Shown: one piece after another, positions 50,846 to 60,740 of the stretch | Position numbering within the stretch: the first letter of the stretch is position 1 | How the letters are laid out: each line of letters opens with the position of its first letter | Assembly: GCA_965214695.1 (NCBI GenBank) | Contig: OZ243967.1 | Coordinates: 3,472,001 to 3,536,000 of the forward strand | Source of the DNA: JAPOXR01 sp965214695 | GTDB lineage: Bacteria; Pseudomonadota; Alphaproteobacteria; Rhodobacterales; Rhodobacteraceae | Direction of reading: 5' to 3' | Length of the DNA: 64,000 bases | Made by a program: the position numbers and the translations under genes | The notes under the pieces: model-generated | Database searches by the model: none | Seen by the model: the letters and a program-made list of their open reading frames with translations, nothing else | What the model was told of the DNA's origin: nothing

Positions 50846-52015
50846 ATGACTGAAGCGATTCATGGCTTCGGCCCGGCGCGTCCGCCGGTTCCCATCGTGT
50901 CCCGGTGGAGCCAGGCAGTTGATCACTATGTCCTCATTGCGGTGTTCGGACTGTACCTGATCGGATTGTTGCTCGGCATGGCATCCTCTCCGGCAATCGC
51001 CGAGAGAACCGGGGCCGGCACCTTCAGCCACGTGATCAAGCAGAGTGTGTTCGGTGCGGTGGCGCTGCTGATCATGGTCACGATATCGGCCTTGCCGATC
51101 AGGTATGTGCGGCGGTTAGGCTTCGGGGTGTTTGCCATCGCGGTGATCGGCATTGTTCTCCTGCCATTCTTCGGGACCGATTTCGGCAAGGGGGCGGTAC
51201 GATGGTTTGCGCTTGGCTTCGGGTCGGTGCAGCCATCGGAGTTCGTGAAACCCGGTTTTGTCGTCCTGGCCGCCTGGTTCATGTCCGGGGCGCTACATCG
51301 TGGCGGTCCTCCGGGCGTGTTGATTTCGGCCGTGATCGCCACCGCGCTGGCGTTGGCCCTGGCCATGCAGCCCGATTTTGGCCAGGCAGCGCTGGTGCTG
51401 TTTTCCTGGGTCGTCATGTACTATGCCTCTGGCGCTACGGTGCTGGTTCTGGCCGGTATCGCGGCCCTGCTGGCACTGGCCGGCCTGGTCGCCTATCAAT
51501 GGTCGGAGCATTTTGCCGGCAGGATCGACGCATTCGCCGCTGGCACCGTTGATCCGTTTTCGCAACTCGAATACTCGATCTCCGCCGTTCAGAAGGGCGG
51601 TTTGTTCGGATCCGGTGTTGCCGAGGGCTCGATCAAATACCTGCTGCCCGACGCGCATACGGACTTCATCATTTCCGTGGGAGCCGAGGAGTACGGGTTG
51701 ATCCTGGTATTGCTGGTCGTCTTCCTGTTCGCCTTCGTGTCGGTCAGGTCACTGTGGTTGCTGTCGAACGAGATGAATGCCTTCAAGCGGCTGGCGGGAA
51801 CGGGCCTGGCCATGCTGTTCGGAATCCAGGCATTCATCAATATCGGCGTCTCGATCGGCGTCTTGCCGGCCAAGGGACTTACGCTGCCATTCGTATCCTA
51901 TGGCGGATCATCGGTGATCTCGGTTGGAATCATGCTTGGGATCCTTCTGGCGCTGACCAGAAAGGAAAATGCCGATGTCCAGGAAGAGTCTGGAGGCTAC
52001 TGGTCTCCGAGGTGA
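50846..52015 (+). CDS. ftsW: Septal peptidoglycan glycosyltransferase FtsW
   Basis: A 389-residue SEDS-family membrane protein with about ten helices. Motifs are 'RWFALGFGSVQPSEFVKPGF' (the catalytic Asp-region loop follows) and 'PAKGLTLPFVSYGGSS' in the late extracellular loop. It polymerises septal glycan with FtsI. Confidence 0.95.
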   Translation: MTEAIHGFGPARPPVPIVSRWSQAVDHYVLIAVFGLYLIGLLLGMASSPAIAERTGAGTFSHVIKQSVFGAVALLIMVTISALPIRYVRRLGFGVFAIAVIGIVLLPFFGTDFGKGAVRWFALGFGSVQPSEFVKPGFVVLAAWFMSGALHRGGPPGVLISAVIATALALALAMQPDFGQAALVLFSWVVMYYASGATVLVLAGIAALLALAGLVAYQWSEHFAGRIDAFAAGTVDPFSQLEYSISAVQKGGLFGSGVAEGSIKYLLPDAHTDFIISVGAEEYGLILVLLVVFLFAFVSVRSLWLLSNEMNAFKRLAGTGLAMLFGIQAFINIGVSIGVLPAKGLTLPFVSYGGSSVISVGIMLGILLALTRKENADVQEESGGYWSPR

Positions 52016-52024
52016 CCGCCGACC

Positions 52025-53134
52025 ATGTCTCCAGAAGAATCGAGATTGCTGATCATGGCTGCCGGAGGCACCGGGGGCCACATCTTTCCGGCGCAGGCTC
52101 TTGGCGAGGAGATGTTGGAGCGGGGCTGGGGAGTCGAATTGTGGACCGACCGGCGCGGCATGCGTTTCGTCGGCGGATTTCCAGAGAACATCCATATACG
52201 CCGAATTCCATCCGCCACCTATTCCCGGGGCGGCGCGGTGTCGAGGGTCGCCTCGCCCTTCATGATTGCAACCGGGATCCTCACCTCGTGGATGGCGGTA
52301 CGGCGTCTGCGGCCATCGGTGATGGCCGGGTTCGGCGGCTATCCGGCATTCCCGCCGATGATCGCGGCATGGCTGGCCGGCGTGCCGCGACTGATTCACG
52401 AACAGAATGGAATTCTCGGCAAGGCAAACCGCCTTCTCGCCCGCCGGGTCGACGTCGTGGCCTGCGGCGCCGTGGCCACCGACCTGCCCGGGAGGGTGGT
52501 ATCGATCGACACGGGCAACCCGGTTCGGGCCGATGTCATTGCCAGATCGGAGTCGTCCTTTGCCTGGCCGTCGGACGGGCAGATCAGGATCCTGGTCCTG
52601 GGCGGCAGCCAGGGTGCACGGATACTTGATTCCTACGTCCCGGCTGCCCTCTCCCGGCTGCCAGAGGCGCTGGCCAGTCGCATCCATGTCTGTCAGCAGG
52701 TTGGCAAATGCCAGCAATCGACGGTTGAGCGCTACTTGCGCGAGGCCGGGATATCCTGCGAGGTCCGTCCGTTTTTCGACGATGTACCTGACCGGATCGC
52801 GGCGTCGCAGCTGATCATTTCCAGGGCCGGCGCGTCAGCCGTCGCCGAGATCGCATCCATCGGCAGGCCGTCGATCCTGATCCCATTTGCCGCCGCCGCC
52901 AATGATCACCAGAGTGCCAACGCCGCAGGCCTGGTCGAAGCCGGCGCCGCGATGCAGGTGACCGAAAGCGAAATCTCTGCCGATTTGCTGTCCAAATCCA
53001 TTGCCGGGATCCTGGCCGACCCGGCCAGGGCAGTGGCAATGGCCAGCGCCGCCCGGAAGGCGGCGCATCCCGACGCCACCTGCAAGCTGGCGGATCTGGT
53101 CGGCAGGCTGGCACATGCGGGAGCGGCGATGTGA
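52025..53134 (+). CDS. murG: Lipid II synthase (GlcNAc transferase)
   Basis: A 369-residue GT28 glycosyltransferase. The N-terminal glycine loop is 'AAGGTGGHIFPAQAL'. Acceptor and donor regions are 'GFGGYPAFPPMIAA', 'HEQNGILGKANRLL', 'GGSQGARILDSYVP' and 'SRAGASAVAEIASIGRPSIL'. It acts at the inner membrane face. It overlaps murC by 4 bp. Confidence 0.96.
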   Translation: MSPEESRLLIMAAGGTGGHIFPAQALGEEMLERGWGVELWTDRRGMRFVGGFPENIHIRRIPSATYSRGGAVSRVASPFMIATGILTSWMAVRRLRPSVMAGFGGYPAFPPMIAAWLAGVPRLIHEQNGILGKANRLLARRVDVVACGAVATDLPGRVVSIDTGNPVRADVIARSESSFAWPSDGQIRILVLGGSQGARILDSYVPAALSRLPEALASRIHVCQQVGKCQQSTVERYLREAGISCEVRPFFDDVPDRIAASQLIISRAGASAVAEIASIGRPSILIPFAAAANDHQSANAAGLVEAGAAMQVTESEISADLLSKSIAGILADPARAVAMASAARKAAHPDATCKLADLVGRLAHAGAAM

Positions 53135-54594
53135 ACCGGTCGACCAGGCTCCCATTGCAGCTTGGCCCGGTGCATTTCATCGGCATCGGCGGCATCGGCA
53201 TGTCGGGCATTGCCGAGTTGCTGATCAACCACGGATACCAGGTCCAGGGCTCCGATCTTGTCGAGACCAGGATCACCAGGAGGCTGTCGAGGCTGGGCGC
53301 CCGGATTTTCATCGGCCAGGATGCAGCCAATGTAACCGGCTCCGATGTCGTGGTGCTGTCATCGGCCATCAGGGATACCAATCCCGAATTTGTCAGGGCT
53401 CGCCGGCTGGGACTTCCGGTGGTGAGGCGAGCGGAGATGCTTGCCGAGCTGATGCGGCTCAAATCGAATGTGGCGGTGGCTGGCACCCATGGCAAGACCA
53501 CGACCACCACGCTGGTTGCGACCCTGCTCGATCACGGCGGCTACGATCCGACCGTGGTCAATGGCGGCATCATCACCGCCTATGAATCCAATGCACGGCC
53601 AGGCTCGGGCGACTGGATGGTGGTCGAGGCCGATGAAAGCGATGGCACATTCGTGAAACTTCCGGCCACGGTGGCCGTGGTGACCAATATCGATCCGGAG
53701 CATCTCGACCATTACGGCGATTTCGATGGACTCCGGAATGCATTCGCCTCGTTCCTGGCCAATGTCCCCTTCTATGGCTTTGCCGTCTGCTGCACCGATC
53801 ATCCCGAGGTTCAGATGTTGGTGGGACGGACCACCGACCGCCGGATCGTAACCTACGGGCTCAATGCCCAGGCAGACGTGTCGGCGGTCGGTTTGCGCCA
53901 TGGGAATGGCGAGGTCAGGTTTGACGTGGTGTTCCGGGCCGAGAATGCCAGGCTGGAGGATTGCCGCCTGTCAATCCCCGGAGAGCACAACGTGCTGAAC
54001 GCGTTGGCCGCCATCGCCGTCGGGCGCGGTCTGGGAATGGAGCTGCCGGAGATCAGGGCGGGCCTGGCCTCGTTTTCCGGTGTCGGTCGGCGATTTACCA
54101 CCACCGGCACAGTGAACGACATCGTCATCGTCGATGATTACGCCCATCACCCGGTCGAAATTGAAGCGGTGATCAGGGCAGCCCGCCAGGTCACCACCGG
54201 CCGGGTGCTGGCGATACACCAGCCGCACCGGTTTTCAAGGCTGTCGAACCTGTTCGAGGAGTTCTGCGCCTGTTTCAAGGAAGCGGATATCGTCGGGATC
54301 GCCGATGTCTACGCGGCCGGAGAGGATCCGATTCCCGGCATCGACCGTGATTCGCTGGTCGAGGCACTGGCGCGGTTCGGCCACCGGCATGCCCACGCCC
54401 TGTCCGGGCTCGATGACCTGCTGTTGCTGGTTCTCCGCATGGCCAGGCCGGGTGACATGGTCCTGTGCATGGGCGCCGGCTCCATCAGCGGCTGGGCCCA
54501 GGAACTTCCCGCCAAGTTGGAAGCAGCAAGTGGCTCGGCCCGGGCACTCCCCGCCATGCCGGAGGCGGCAAGTGATCCCGGGGCAAGCGGGTGA
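53131..54594 (+). CDS. murC: UDP-MurNAc:L-Ala ligase
   Basis: A 487-residue Mur ligase starting with GTG. 'HFIGIGGIGMSGIAELL' opens the Rossmann domain, the ATP loop is 'AGTHGKTTTTTLVATLL', then 'VEADESDGTF', 'NIDPEHLDHYG' and 'DDYAHHPVEIEA'. The last ~25 residues are an Ala/Ser/Gly/Pro-rich tail (LEAASGSARALPAMPEAAS) not typical of the family. It overlaps murB by 4 bp. Confidence 0.95.
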   Translation: MNRSTRLPLQLGPVHFIGIGGIGMSGIAELLINHGYQVQGSDLVETRITRRLSRLGARIFIGQDAANVTGSDVVVLSSAIRDTNPEFVRARRLGLPVVRRAEMLAELMRLKSNVAVAGTHGKTTTTTLVATLLDHGGYDPTVVNGGIITAYESNARPGSGDWMVVEADESDGTFVKLPATVAVVTNIDPEHLDHYGDFDGLRNAFASFLANVPFYGFAVCCTDHPEVQMLVGRTTDRRIVTYGLNAQADVSAVGLRHGNGEVRFDVVFRAENARLEDCRLSIPGEHNVLNALAAIAVGRGLGMELPEIRAGLASFSGVGRRFTTTGTVNDIVIVDDYAHHPVEIEAVIRAARQVTTGRVLAIHQPHRFSRLSNLFEEFCACFKEADIVGIADVYAAGEDPIPGIDRDSLVEALARFGHRHAHALSGLDDLLLLVLRMARPGDMVLCMGAGSISGWAQELPAKLEAASGSARALPAMPEAASDPGASG

Positions 54595-55556
54595 ATGACC
54601 GGACCCGCGATGGCGGGGAGTGGCACCCCCGCTATGGTAGACGCCTGGCGGCCGGAAGGAGCATGGCCGAGCTGACCTGGTTGCGAGTGGGCGGGCCGGC
54701 CGAATGGCTCTTTCGCCCGCGCGACCGCGAAGAACTTGCCGGCTTCCTTGCCGATTTGGACCAGGATGCCGATGTCTTTGTCCTCGGGGTCGGCTCCAAC
54801 CTGGTCGTGCGTGATGGCGGGATCCCGGGGGTGGTTATCCGGCTGGGCCGGGAATTCGGCAGGATCGAAATCGACGGCGAGCGCGTGCGTGCCGGAGCGG
54901 CTGCCCTTGATGCCAGGGTCGCGACCAGGGCCGCCGAAGCCGGGCTGGACATGACGTTTCTACGCACGATCCCCGGCACGATTGGTGGCGCGGTTGCCAT
55001 GAATTCGGGGTGTTACGGCACCTACATGGCAGATATCTGCCAGGAGGTCACGGTGATGACCAGGCAGGGCAGCACCAGGGTCCTGCAGGGCCATGATATC
55101 GGGTTTGGCTACAGGACCAGCAATCTGCCGGCGGATTGCGTCATTCTCGAGGCGGTGCTGCGCGGCCCGCCAGGCCGCCCCGATCGTCTTGCCAGGAAAA
55201 TGGCCGGGCAGATATCTCACCGGGACAGCACGCAGCCCACCCGGATCATGACAGCCGGTTCGACGTTCAGAAACCCGTCCGGCAGATCGTCGACCGGCCC
55301 CGAGGATGTCGACCACGATCTGAAGGCATGGAAGCTGATCGATGCGGCCGGGATGCGGGGTCAGCGGATCGGAAATGCCTGCGTCTCCCCGAAACATCCG
55401 AACTTCCTGGTCAATCTGGGTGGCGCAACTGCAACAGAAATCGAGCAGCTCGGAAACGCGGTCCGCGCAAGGGTCTTGGAAAACTCCGGAATTGAACTAG
55501 AATGGGAGTTGCTTCGGCTTGGAGTTGAATCCCCGGAAACAGCGGGAACCGGCTGA
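54591..55556 (+). CDS. murB: UDP-N-acetylenolpyruvoylglucosamine reductase
   Basis: A 321-residue type II-like MurB flavoprotein starting with GTG. 'TWLRVGGPAEWLF' and 'VLGVGSNLVVRDGGIPGVVI' bind FAD, 'TIPGTIGGAVAMNSGCYG' is the core loop, and 'AGSTFRNPSG' carries the catalytic Ser. The C-terminal Glu lies in 'GIELEWELLRLG'. It makes UDP-MurNAc with NADPH. Confidence 0.95.
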   Translation: MNDRTRDGGEWHPRYGRRLAAGRSMAELTWLRVGGPAEWLFRPRDREELAGFLADLDQDADVFVLGVGSNLVVRDGGIPGVVIRLGREFGRIEIDGERVRAGAAALDARVATRAAEAGLDMTFLRTIPGTIGGAVAMNSGCYGTYMADICQEVTVMTRQGSTRVLQGHDIGFGYRTSNLPADCVILEAVLRGPPGRPDRLARKMAGQISHRDSTQPTRIMTAGSTFRNPSGRSSTGPEDVDHDLKAWKLIDAAGMRGQRIGNACVSPKHPNFLVNLGGATATEIEQLGNAVRARVLENSGIELEWELLRLGVESPETAGTG

Positions 55557-55607
55557 AGTTGAATTCGGATTGCCTTCGGCGGTCCGGAACGTGACGTGGA
55601 GTGAGGC

Positions 55608-56522
55608 ATGTCGAGCAGGACGCCACGCCGTGTCGCGGTGCTGATGGGAGGCATGTCGGCCGAGCGCGAGGTATCGCTTGTCTCGGGTCAGCGCTGTGGC
55701 GAGGCATTGCAGGAAGCCGGATACACGGTGATCGAGGTCGATGCGGGACTCGACCTTTGCGGCAGGCTGTCCGAGATCGACCCGGACGTGGTCTTCAATG
55801 GCCTTCACGGCAAGTGGGGCGAGGATGGCTGTGTGCAGGGGCTGCTTGAATGGATGCGGATCCCCTATACCCATTCCGGTGTCCGTGCCTCGGCGACCGC
55901 AATGGACAAGGTTGCTGCCCGGCAGTGTTTCGAGAAGGCCGGTCTGCCGATCCCCGACGGGAAGACGGTCAACACCTCCGAACTGGCCAATGGCCATCCG
56001 GTCGACCCACCCTATGTCGTCAAGCCGATCAATGAAGGATCCTCGGTCGGGGTAGTCATCGTGCCGGATGGTGCCAATTGCCCGGTTCGGGATTATGATC
56101 CACAATATCCGGAGGTTCTCGTTGAACGCTTCGTTGCCGGTCGTGAGCTCACGGTGACGGTCCTCGGTGACCGGGCGCTGACCGTGACCGATATCGAAAC
56201 CGATTCATGGTATGACTATCACTCCAAGTATGCCGTCGGTGCCTCGCGGCATGTCGTGCCGGCGCAACTGCCGGGACAGATCCATGATGCCTGCCTGGAC
56301 ATTGCCCTGACCGCCCACGGGTCGATCGGTTGCCGATCCATCAGCCGCGCCGATTTCCGCTGGGATCCGGCACTGGGACTCGACGGGTTGGCGCTGCTGG
56401 AAATCAATACCCAGCCCGGGATGACACCGACATCGCTGTCGCCCGAACAGGCAAGGCATTGCGGAATCGGTTTTGCCGAGCTTTGCCGGATACTGGTTGA
56501 GGACGCATCATGCATGCGCTGA
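55608..56522 (+). CDS. ddl: D-alanine-D-alanine ligase
   Basis: A 304-residue ATP-grasp ligase. 'VAVLMGGMSAEREVSLVSG' opens it, then 'FNGLHGKWGEDGCVQGLLEW', 'PYVVKPINEGSSVGV', 'SRADFRWD' and 'LLEINTQPGMTPTSL', with the metal-binding Glu and Asn. It overlaps ftsQ by 13 bp. Confidence 0.96.
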   Translation: MSSRTPRRVAVLMGGMSAEREVSLVSGQRCGEALQEAGYTVIEVDAGLDLCGRLSEIDPDVVFNGLHGKWGEDGCVQGLLEWMRIPYTHSGVRASATAMDKVAARQCFEKAGLPIPDGKTVNTSELANGHPVDPPYVVKPINEGSSVGVVIVPDGANCPVRDYDPQYPEVLVERFVAGRELTVTVLGDRALTVTDIETDSWYDYHSKYAVGASRHVVPAQLPGQIHDACLDIALTAHGSIGCRSISRADFRWDPALGLDGLALLEINTQPGMTPTSLSPEQARHCGIGFAELCRILVEDASCMR

Positions 56523-57367
56523 GCAGGGGCCTGGCGAGGCTGGTTCCCGCCCGTCTGGGCCATGCCTGGCACAGGATGCTGCTGAACCGGGTGTACCGGG
56601 CCTGCCTGTTGCTGGTGCTCCCGGTCCTGATGACCGCCGGAGTCGTCGCCTTCTGGCTTTCTGACGAGGCGAACCTGCAGCAGACGAAGACAGCCCTCGA
56701 GCGCTCGCTTGGCGCATTCATGCATGACGAGAAATTCAAGGTGACAGGATTGTCAATCGAGACTTCATCGCCCGAGTTGCGGCTGCATATCGAGAGCTGG
56801 CTCGCCGGCAGTGCCACGGCCAGCCCGTTCGAAATCGACCCCAGTTCGATGAAGGCCGATCTCGAGGCGTTGCCCGGGGTCCGGGATGCGACGGTGACCA
56901 TCATCCCCGGCAGCACGTTGCGGGTGTCCATTTCCGAGCGGCGGCCTGTCGCCCGGCTGCGAATCGGGGATTCGATCTACCCGATTGATTCGTCGGGTCG
57001 GCAGCAGATTGCATTCGGGGACATCAAATCCCATGCCGACCTGCCGCTGATCGCCGGTGTTGGTGCTGACAGGAAAGTGCAGGAGGCGTTGGCGATTCAC
57101 GGCGTTGCCAATTCGATCCGCGGCTCGGTCCGCGGCCTGGAGCGGATCGGAGAACGGCGCTGGAATCTTCTGCTCGATGCCGGCCGGACCATCATGCTTC
57201 CGGCCGGAAATCCGGTGGCGGCGTTGGTGCAGATGATCAGGTTTGACAATGCGAACCAATTGCTGTCACGCGACGTGCAGGTCATCGATCTGCGGGCCTC
57301 GCCCCAGATTACGGTTCGCTTGTCCTCGGTGCATGACGGCCTGCCGAATCAACGGTCAGTGAACTGA
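56510..57367 (+). CDS. ftsQ: Cell division protein FtsQ
   Basis: A 285-residue bitopic protein. The cytoplasmic segment is followed by one membrane helix ('ACLLLVLPVLMTAGVVAFWL'), a POTRA-like domain ('FKVTGLSIETSSPELRLHIE') and the FtsQ beta domain ('PGVRDATVTIIPGSTLRVSI', 'ERRPVARLRIG'). It links FtsBL to the divisome. The 191-bp gap after it is unusual in this cluster. Confidence 0.9.
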   Translation: MHALSRGLARLVPARLGHAWHRMLLNRVYRACLLLVLPVLMTAGVVAFWLSDEANLQQTKTALERSLGAFMHDEKFKVTGLSIETSSPELRLHIESWLAGSATASPFEIDPSSMKADLEALPGVRDATVTIIPGSTLRVSISERRPVARLRIGDSIYPIDSSGRQQIAFGDIKSHADLPLIAGVGADRKVQEALAIHGVANSIRGSVRGLERIGERRWNLLLDAGRTIMLPAGNPVAALVQMIRFDNANQLLSRDVQVIDLRASPQITVRLSSVHDGLPNQRSVN

Positions 57368-57558
57368 GCGCCGGGCCGTGTTGACACGGGCTGAACGATA
57401 CCGGTTGAACTCCCGGCGGCGCCAGGTGGCGCATCGGCATCCGCTTGTCGGCCATGACGGTGGGCACAGTGCCAAAGTCGGGACGCGGGTTCCAAGGCGG
57501 GGATTTTCCACCGGTGGTGGTGTGCAGGCCGGTTGCGGGCAAATAGGAGTGACATGGT

Positions 57559-58902
57559 TTGAGTGAGGCGGTCGATAGATTGCAGGCCATGCGGCTGAAC
57601 CGTCCGGCGGCGGTCCAGCGTGGCTTGGCGGCGGTGCTGGACCTGGGGTCTTCGAAGGTGTCCTGCGCATTGCTGAAGTTTGATCAACGTCTGGTTCGAG
57701 ACGAGGGGACACGCAGCCCGAGGCTTCACCCGGCGGTGCGGGTCGAGGGGGCGGCGACGCTGCAGTCTCGCGGGGTCCAGCTCGGTGAAATCGAGGACCA
57801 GGACGAGGTTGTCAACCTGGTCAGGCAGGTGCTGGCCAGGGCGAGGGGCCAGAGCAGGACGCTGATCGGCCACGCATTTGTCTGCACCTCCGGCGGCAAG
57901 CCAACATCGAACAACCTGTTCCATTCGGTTGCGATCGGCGGCAACGAGATCACCCGCGAGGATGTTGCCGGCGTGGTGTCGGATTGCAAATTGCCGACTT
58001 TGCCCACCAGTCGGACCTTGCTGTCAGTGCAGCCGGTCAATTTTTCGGTTGACCAGAGAAGCACGGTCTCCGACCCGATCGGAATGCGCGGGCACCGGCT
58101 CAGCGCCGACCTGCATGCAGTCGATGTCGATCGCGCGACATTCGACAACATCATCAGCGTGCTTGAGAGTTGCAATCTCGATATCTGCGGGATCGTCTCC
58201 TCTGCCCATGTCTCGGGCCTGGCGGCGCTGGTCGAGGACGAGCGCGATCTCGGCGGGGCCTGCGTCGATATCGGCGCCGGGGTGACCAGCATCTCGGTCT
58301 ATTTCAAGCAGCAGCTGGTCTGCGCCCGAACCATCAAGCTCGGTGGCCAGCACATCACGGCCGACATCAGCAGGATGCTGTCGATATCGGAGAGCGCCGC
58401 CGAGCGGTTGAAGTCGATGTATGGCAGCCTGTATTTCGACCCGCGCCACGAGGGGCAGGAAATCGAGATTCTCAGCGCCACCAAGGGTGCCCGCCGGATT
58501 TCCCATTCCTCGCTTTTTCGCCTGATCAGGCCGCGAATGGAGGAGATCCTCGAAGAGGTGAACCTGGTTCTCGACGAGATCCAGTTCGATGCACTGCCTG
58601 GCCAGAGAATCGTGTTGACCGGGGGGTGCAGCAACCTGCCGGGCCTGGACGAACTTGCCCGCGACATCCTCGGCTCCCATGTCCGGTTCGGCCGCCCCGT
58701 CAGGCTGAGCGGGTTGCCGCAGGAATTGTCCGGGCCGCAATATTCGGCCGTGGTCGGCACGTGCCTGGACGCGCTGTCACCGCAAATTGACATTTCGGAC
58801 TTTCTCGACCCCAGCAACGGGATCGGCGGATTCGGATCCGGCAACGGACCCGTGGAGCGACCCTGGAGCAAAACCCTCCAGTGGATGGCCTCGAACTGGT
58901 AG
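57559..58902 (+). CDS. ftsA: Cell division protein FtsA
   Basis: A 447-residue actin-like membrane tether for FtsZ. 'LAAVLDLGSSKVSCALLKF' is the phosphate-1 loop, 'VDIGAGVTSISVYF' phosphate-2, and 'VLTGGCSNLPGLDELARDIL' the adenosine region. The C-terminus ends in the amphipathic membrane helix 'WSKTLQWMASNW'. I chose TTG 57559, preceded by AGGAG; ATG 57589 is an alternative. The upstream gap may hold its own promoter. Confidence 0.93.
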   Translation: MSEAVDRLQAMRLNRPAAVQRGLAAVLDLGSSKVSCALLKFDQRLVRDEGTRSPRLHPAVRVEGAATLQSRGVQLGEIEDQDEVVNLVRQVLARARGQSRTLIGHAFVCTSGGKPTSNNLFHSVAIGGNEITREDVAGVVSDCKLPTLPTSRTLLSVQPVNFSVDQRSTVSDPIGMRGHRLSADLHAVDVDRATFDNIISVLESCNLDICGIVSSAHVSGLAALVEDERDLGGACVDIGAGVTSISVYFKQQLVCARTIKLGGQHITADISRMLSISESAAERLKSMYGSLYFDPRHEGQEIEILSATKGARRISHSSLFRLIRPRMEEILEEVNLVLDEIQFDALPGQRIVLTGGCSNLPGLDELARDILGSHVRFGRPVRLSGLPQELSGPQYSAVVGTCLDALSPQIDISDFLDPSNGIGGFGSGNGPVERPWSKTLQWMASNW

Positions 58903-59026
58903 GCCGGTCCGCGGCTTGCCGGTTGCCGGCGATTTCAACTTTTGGGGTGACAGGAGCGGCCGCGTAGAGTAGGGTGTGGCAACAGACAACAACAAAAACA
59001 CGATCGAATGTCTGTAACAACGAGCA

Positions 59027-60559
59027 GTGGTGTTGGAAATGTTGCAATCTATTCATGTACCCGAGGCGAGCAGCCTCGTGCCGAAAATTGTTGTGATTGG
59101 CGTGGGGGGAGCCGGATGCAATGCGGTCTCGAACATGAGGGTCGCGAAGCTTGAAGGCGTGGATTTTGTGGTAGCCAATACCGACGCGCAGTCGCTGGCG
59201 GTGTCATTGGTGGACCGGAGCATCCAGCTCGGCGTCAAGACCACGCAGGGGCTGGGGGCAGGTGCCGACCCGGAGATCGGCAAGCTGTCGGCCGAGGAAA
59301 GCCGGGATACGATCGCCGAACAGTTGGAAGGCGCGCATCTGTGCTTCATTACCGCCGGCATGGGCGGTGGCACCGGGACCGGTGCGGCGCCGGTTGTTGC
59401 CGAAATTGCCCGCGAAAAGGATATACTGACGGTCGGTGTCGTCACCAAGCCATTTTCGTTCGAGGGCAGCCACCGGGCGCATCTGGCCGAACACGGGGTC
59501 GAACAACTCAGGAAGGTTGTTCACACCTTGGTGGTGATTCCCAACCAAAACCTGTTCAAGGTGGCCAACGAGTCGCTCTCCTTCAAGGATGTCTGCCACA
59601 TGGCGGATGAAGTCCTGCTGAAGGGGATCAGGAGCATCACCGACCTGATGACCAAGCCGGGATTGATCAATCTCGATTTCGCCGATGTGCGGGCGGTGTT
59701 GCTGGAATTGGGCAATGCGGTCATGGGTACCGGTGAAGCCGAGGGTGACGACCGGGCCAGGGAAGCGGCCCGGATGGCGATGGACAACAAGCTACTGGAG
59801 GATTTCCAGCTGAGCGAGGCCAAGGGCGTGCTGATCAATGTCATTGGCGGCAATGACCTGTCACTGATGGATGTGCAGACGGCAACCGACACCATCAAGG
59901 CACAGATTGGCGACGACGTGAAGATCATGGTCGGCTCGACGATCGACCAGGATTTCGATGGCAAGGTCAAGGTCACGCTGATTGCCACCGGATTGCGCAG
60001 CCCGTCCCCGGATTTTGCCATCGACCACGATTTCGGTCCGATTGTCGACGAGGTTGAGGTGGATGACGACCAGGAACTCGACGGGTTGGAATCCGGCGAG
60101 CCTGTTGTCGGCTACGTCGATGACCAGGACGGGTTCGGATATGGTGGCGAGGAGCGGGTCTCCGCCTATGGCAGTGCCGAGGCCGTCCTGGGTGCCGTCA
60201 CCGATGACGGCCTCGATGACGAGGCCGCCGGCGATCATCCCGGTTTCCCGCGCCGTGAATACGTGGCGCCGAAGGTTGCCGACCGGGTGCCGGACATCGT
60301 GATCAACGATCACGAAAGCGAGGTCGAGGATCTACGATTCGGCTCGCAACCAAGCCCTGCCGACCGGCGGGGCGGCGAGAGGCGGAGCACCGGCTTCGGC
60401 GCCTTCAGGTCGGTCATCGGCAGGATGACCAATTCGGCTTCGGTTCCCGGCAGGAATGCGGCAGACGATCCACGATTTGATGGCGGTTCGGATGACGAAC
60501 AGGAGAGTCACGAGGACAGCAGGAGGATTCCTGCATATGCCCGCCGGCAGGCCAACTGA
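59027..60559 (+). CDS. ftsZ: Cell division GTPase FtsZ
   Basis: A 510-residue tubulin homologue. 'VIGVGGAGCNAVSNM' and the signature 'GGGTGTGAAPVVAEIA' bind GTP; the catalytic T7 loop is 'NLDFADVRAVL'. A long acidic, disordered linker (~residues 335-495) leads to the conserved tail 'RIPAYARRQAN' that binds FtsA and other partners. It starts with GTG 59027 or ATG 59039. A 124-bp gap precedes it. Confidence 0.97.
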   Translation: MVLEMLQSIHVPEASSLVPKIVVIGVGGAGCNAVSNMRVAKLEGVDFVVANTDAQSLAVSLVDRSIQLGVKTTQGLGAGADPEIGKLSAEESRDTIAEQLEGAHLCFITAGMGGGTGTGAAPVVAEIAREKDILTVGVVTKPFSFEGSHRAHLAEHGVEQLRKVVHTLVVIPNQNLFKVANESLSFKDVCHMADEVLLKGIRSITDLMTKPGLINLDFADVRAVLLELGNAVMGTGEAEGDDRAREAARMAMDNKLLEDFQLSEAKGVLINVIGGNDLSLMDVQTATDTIKAQIGDDVKIMVGSTIDQDFDGKVKVTLIATGLRSPSPDFAIDHDFGPIVDEVEVDDDQELDGLESGEPVVGYVDDQDGFGYGGEERVSAYGSAEAVLGAVTDDGLDDEAAGDHPGFPRREYVAPKVADRVPDIVINDHESEVEDLRFGSQPSPADRRGGERRSTGFGAFRSVIGRMTNSASVPGRNAADDPRFDGGSDDEQESHEDSRRIPAYARRQAN

Positions 60560-60740
60560 CCGGCGGTTGCATTTCGGGCGGCAATTTCCGGGCCGGTTCG
60601 TGGTGGTGCCCGGACTTGTCTTGCACTTGCGGGGCAACGCTCACCGGTGATGTCCTGCTTGCGCGGAGGGGGCGCAGCATCGTTGCAACAATGTGATTCA
60701 ATCATTGATTTTCCTGCATGGGCACCAATCGTTAAGGTAG

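Noticed and set aside
57373..57395. TTGACA near 57380 as a promoter for ftsA
   Set aside because: No acceptable -10 box lies 16-18 bp downstream.
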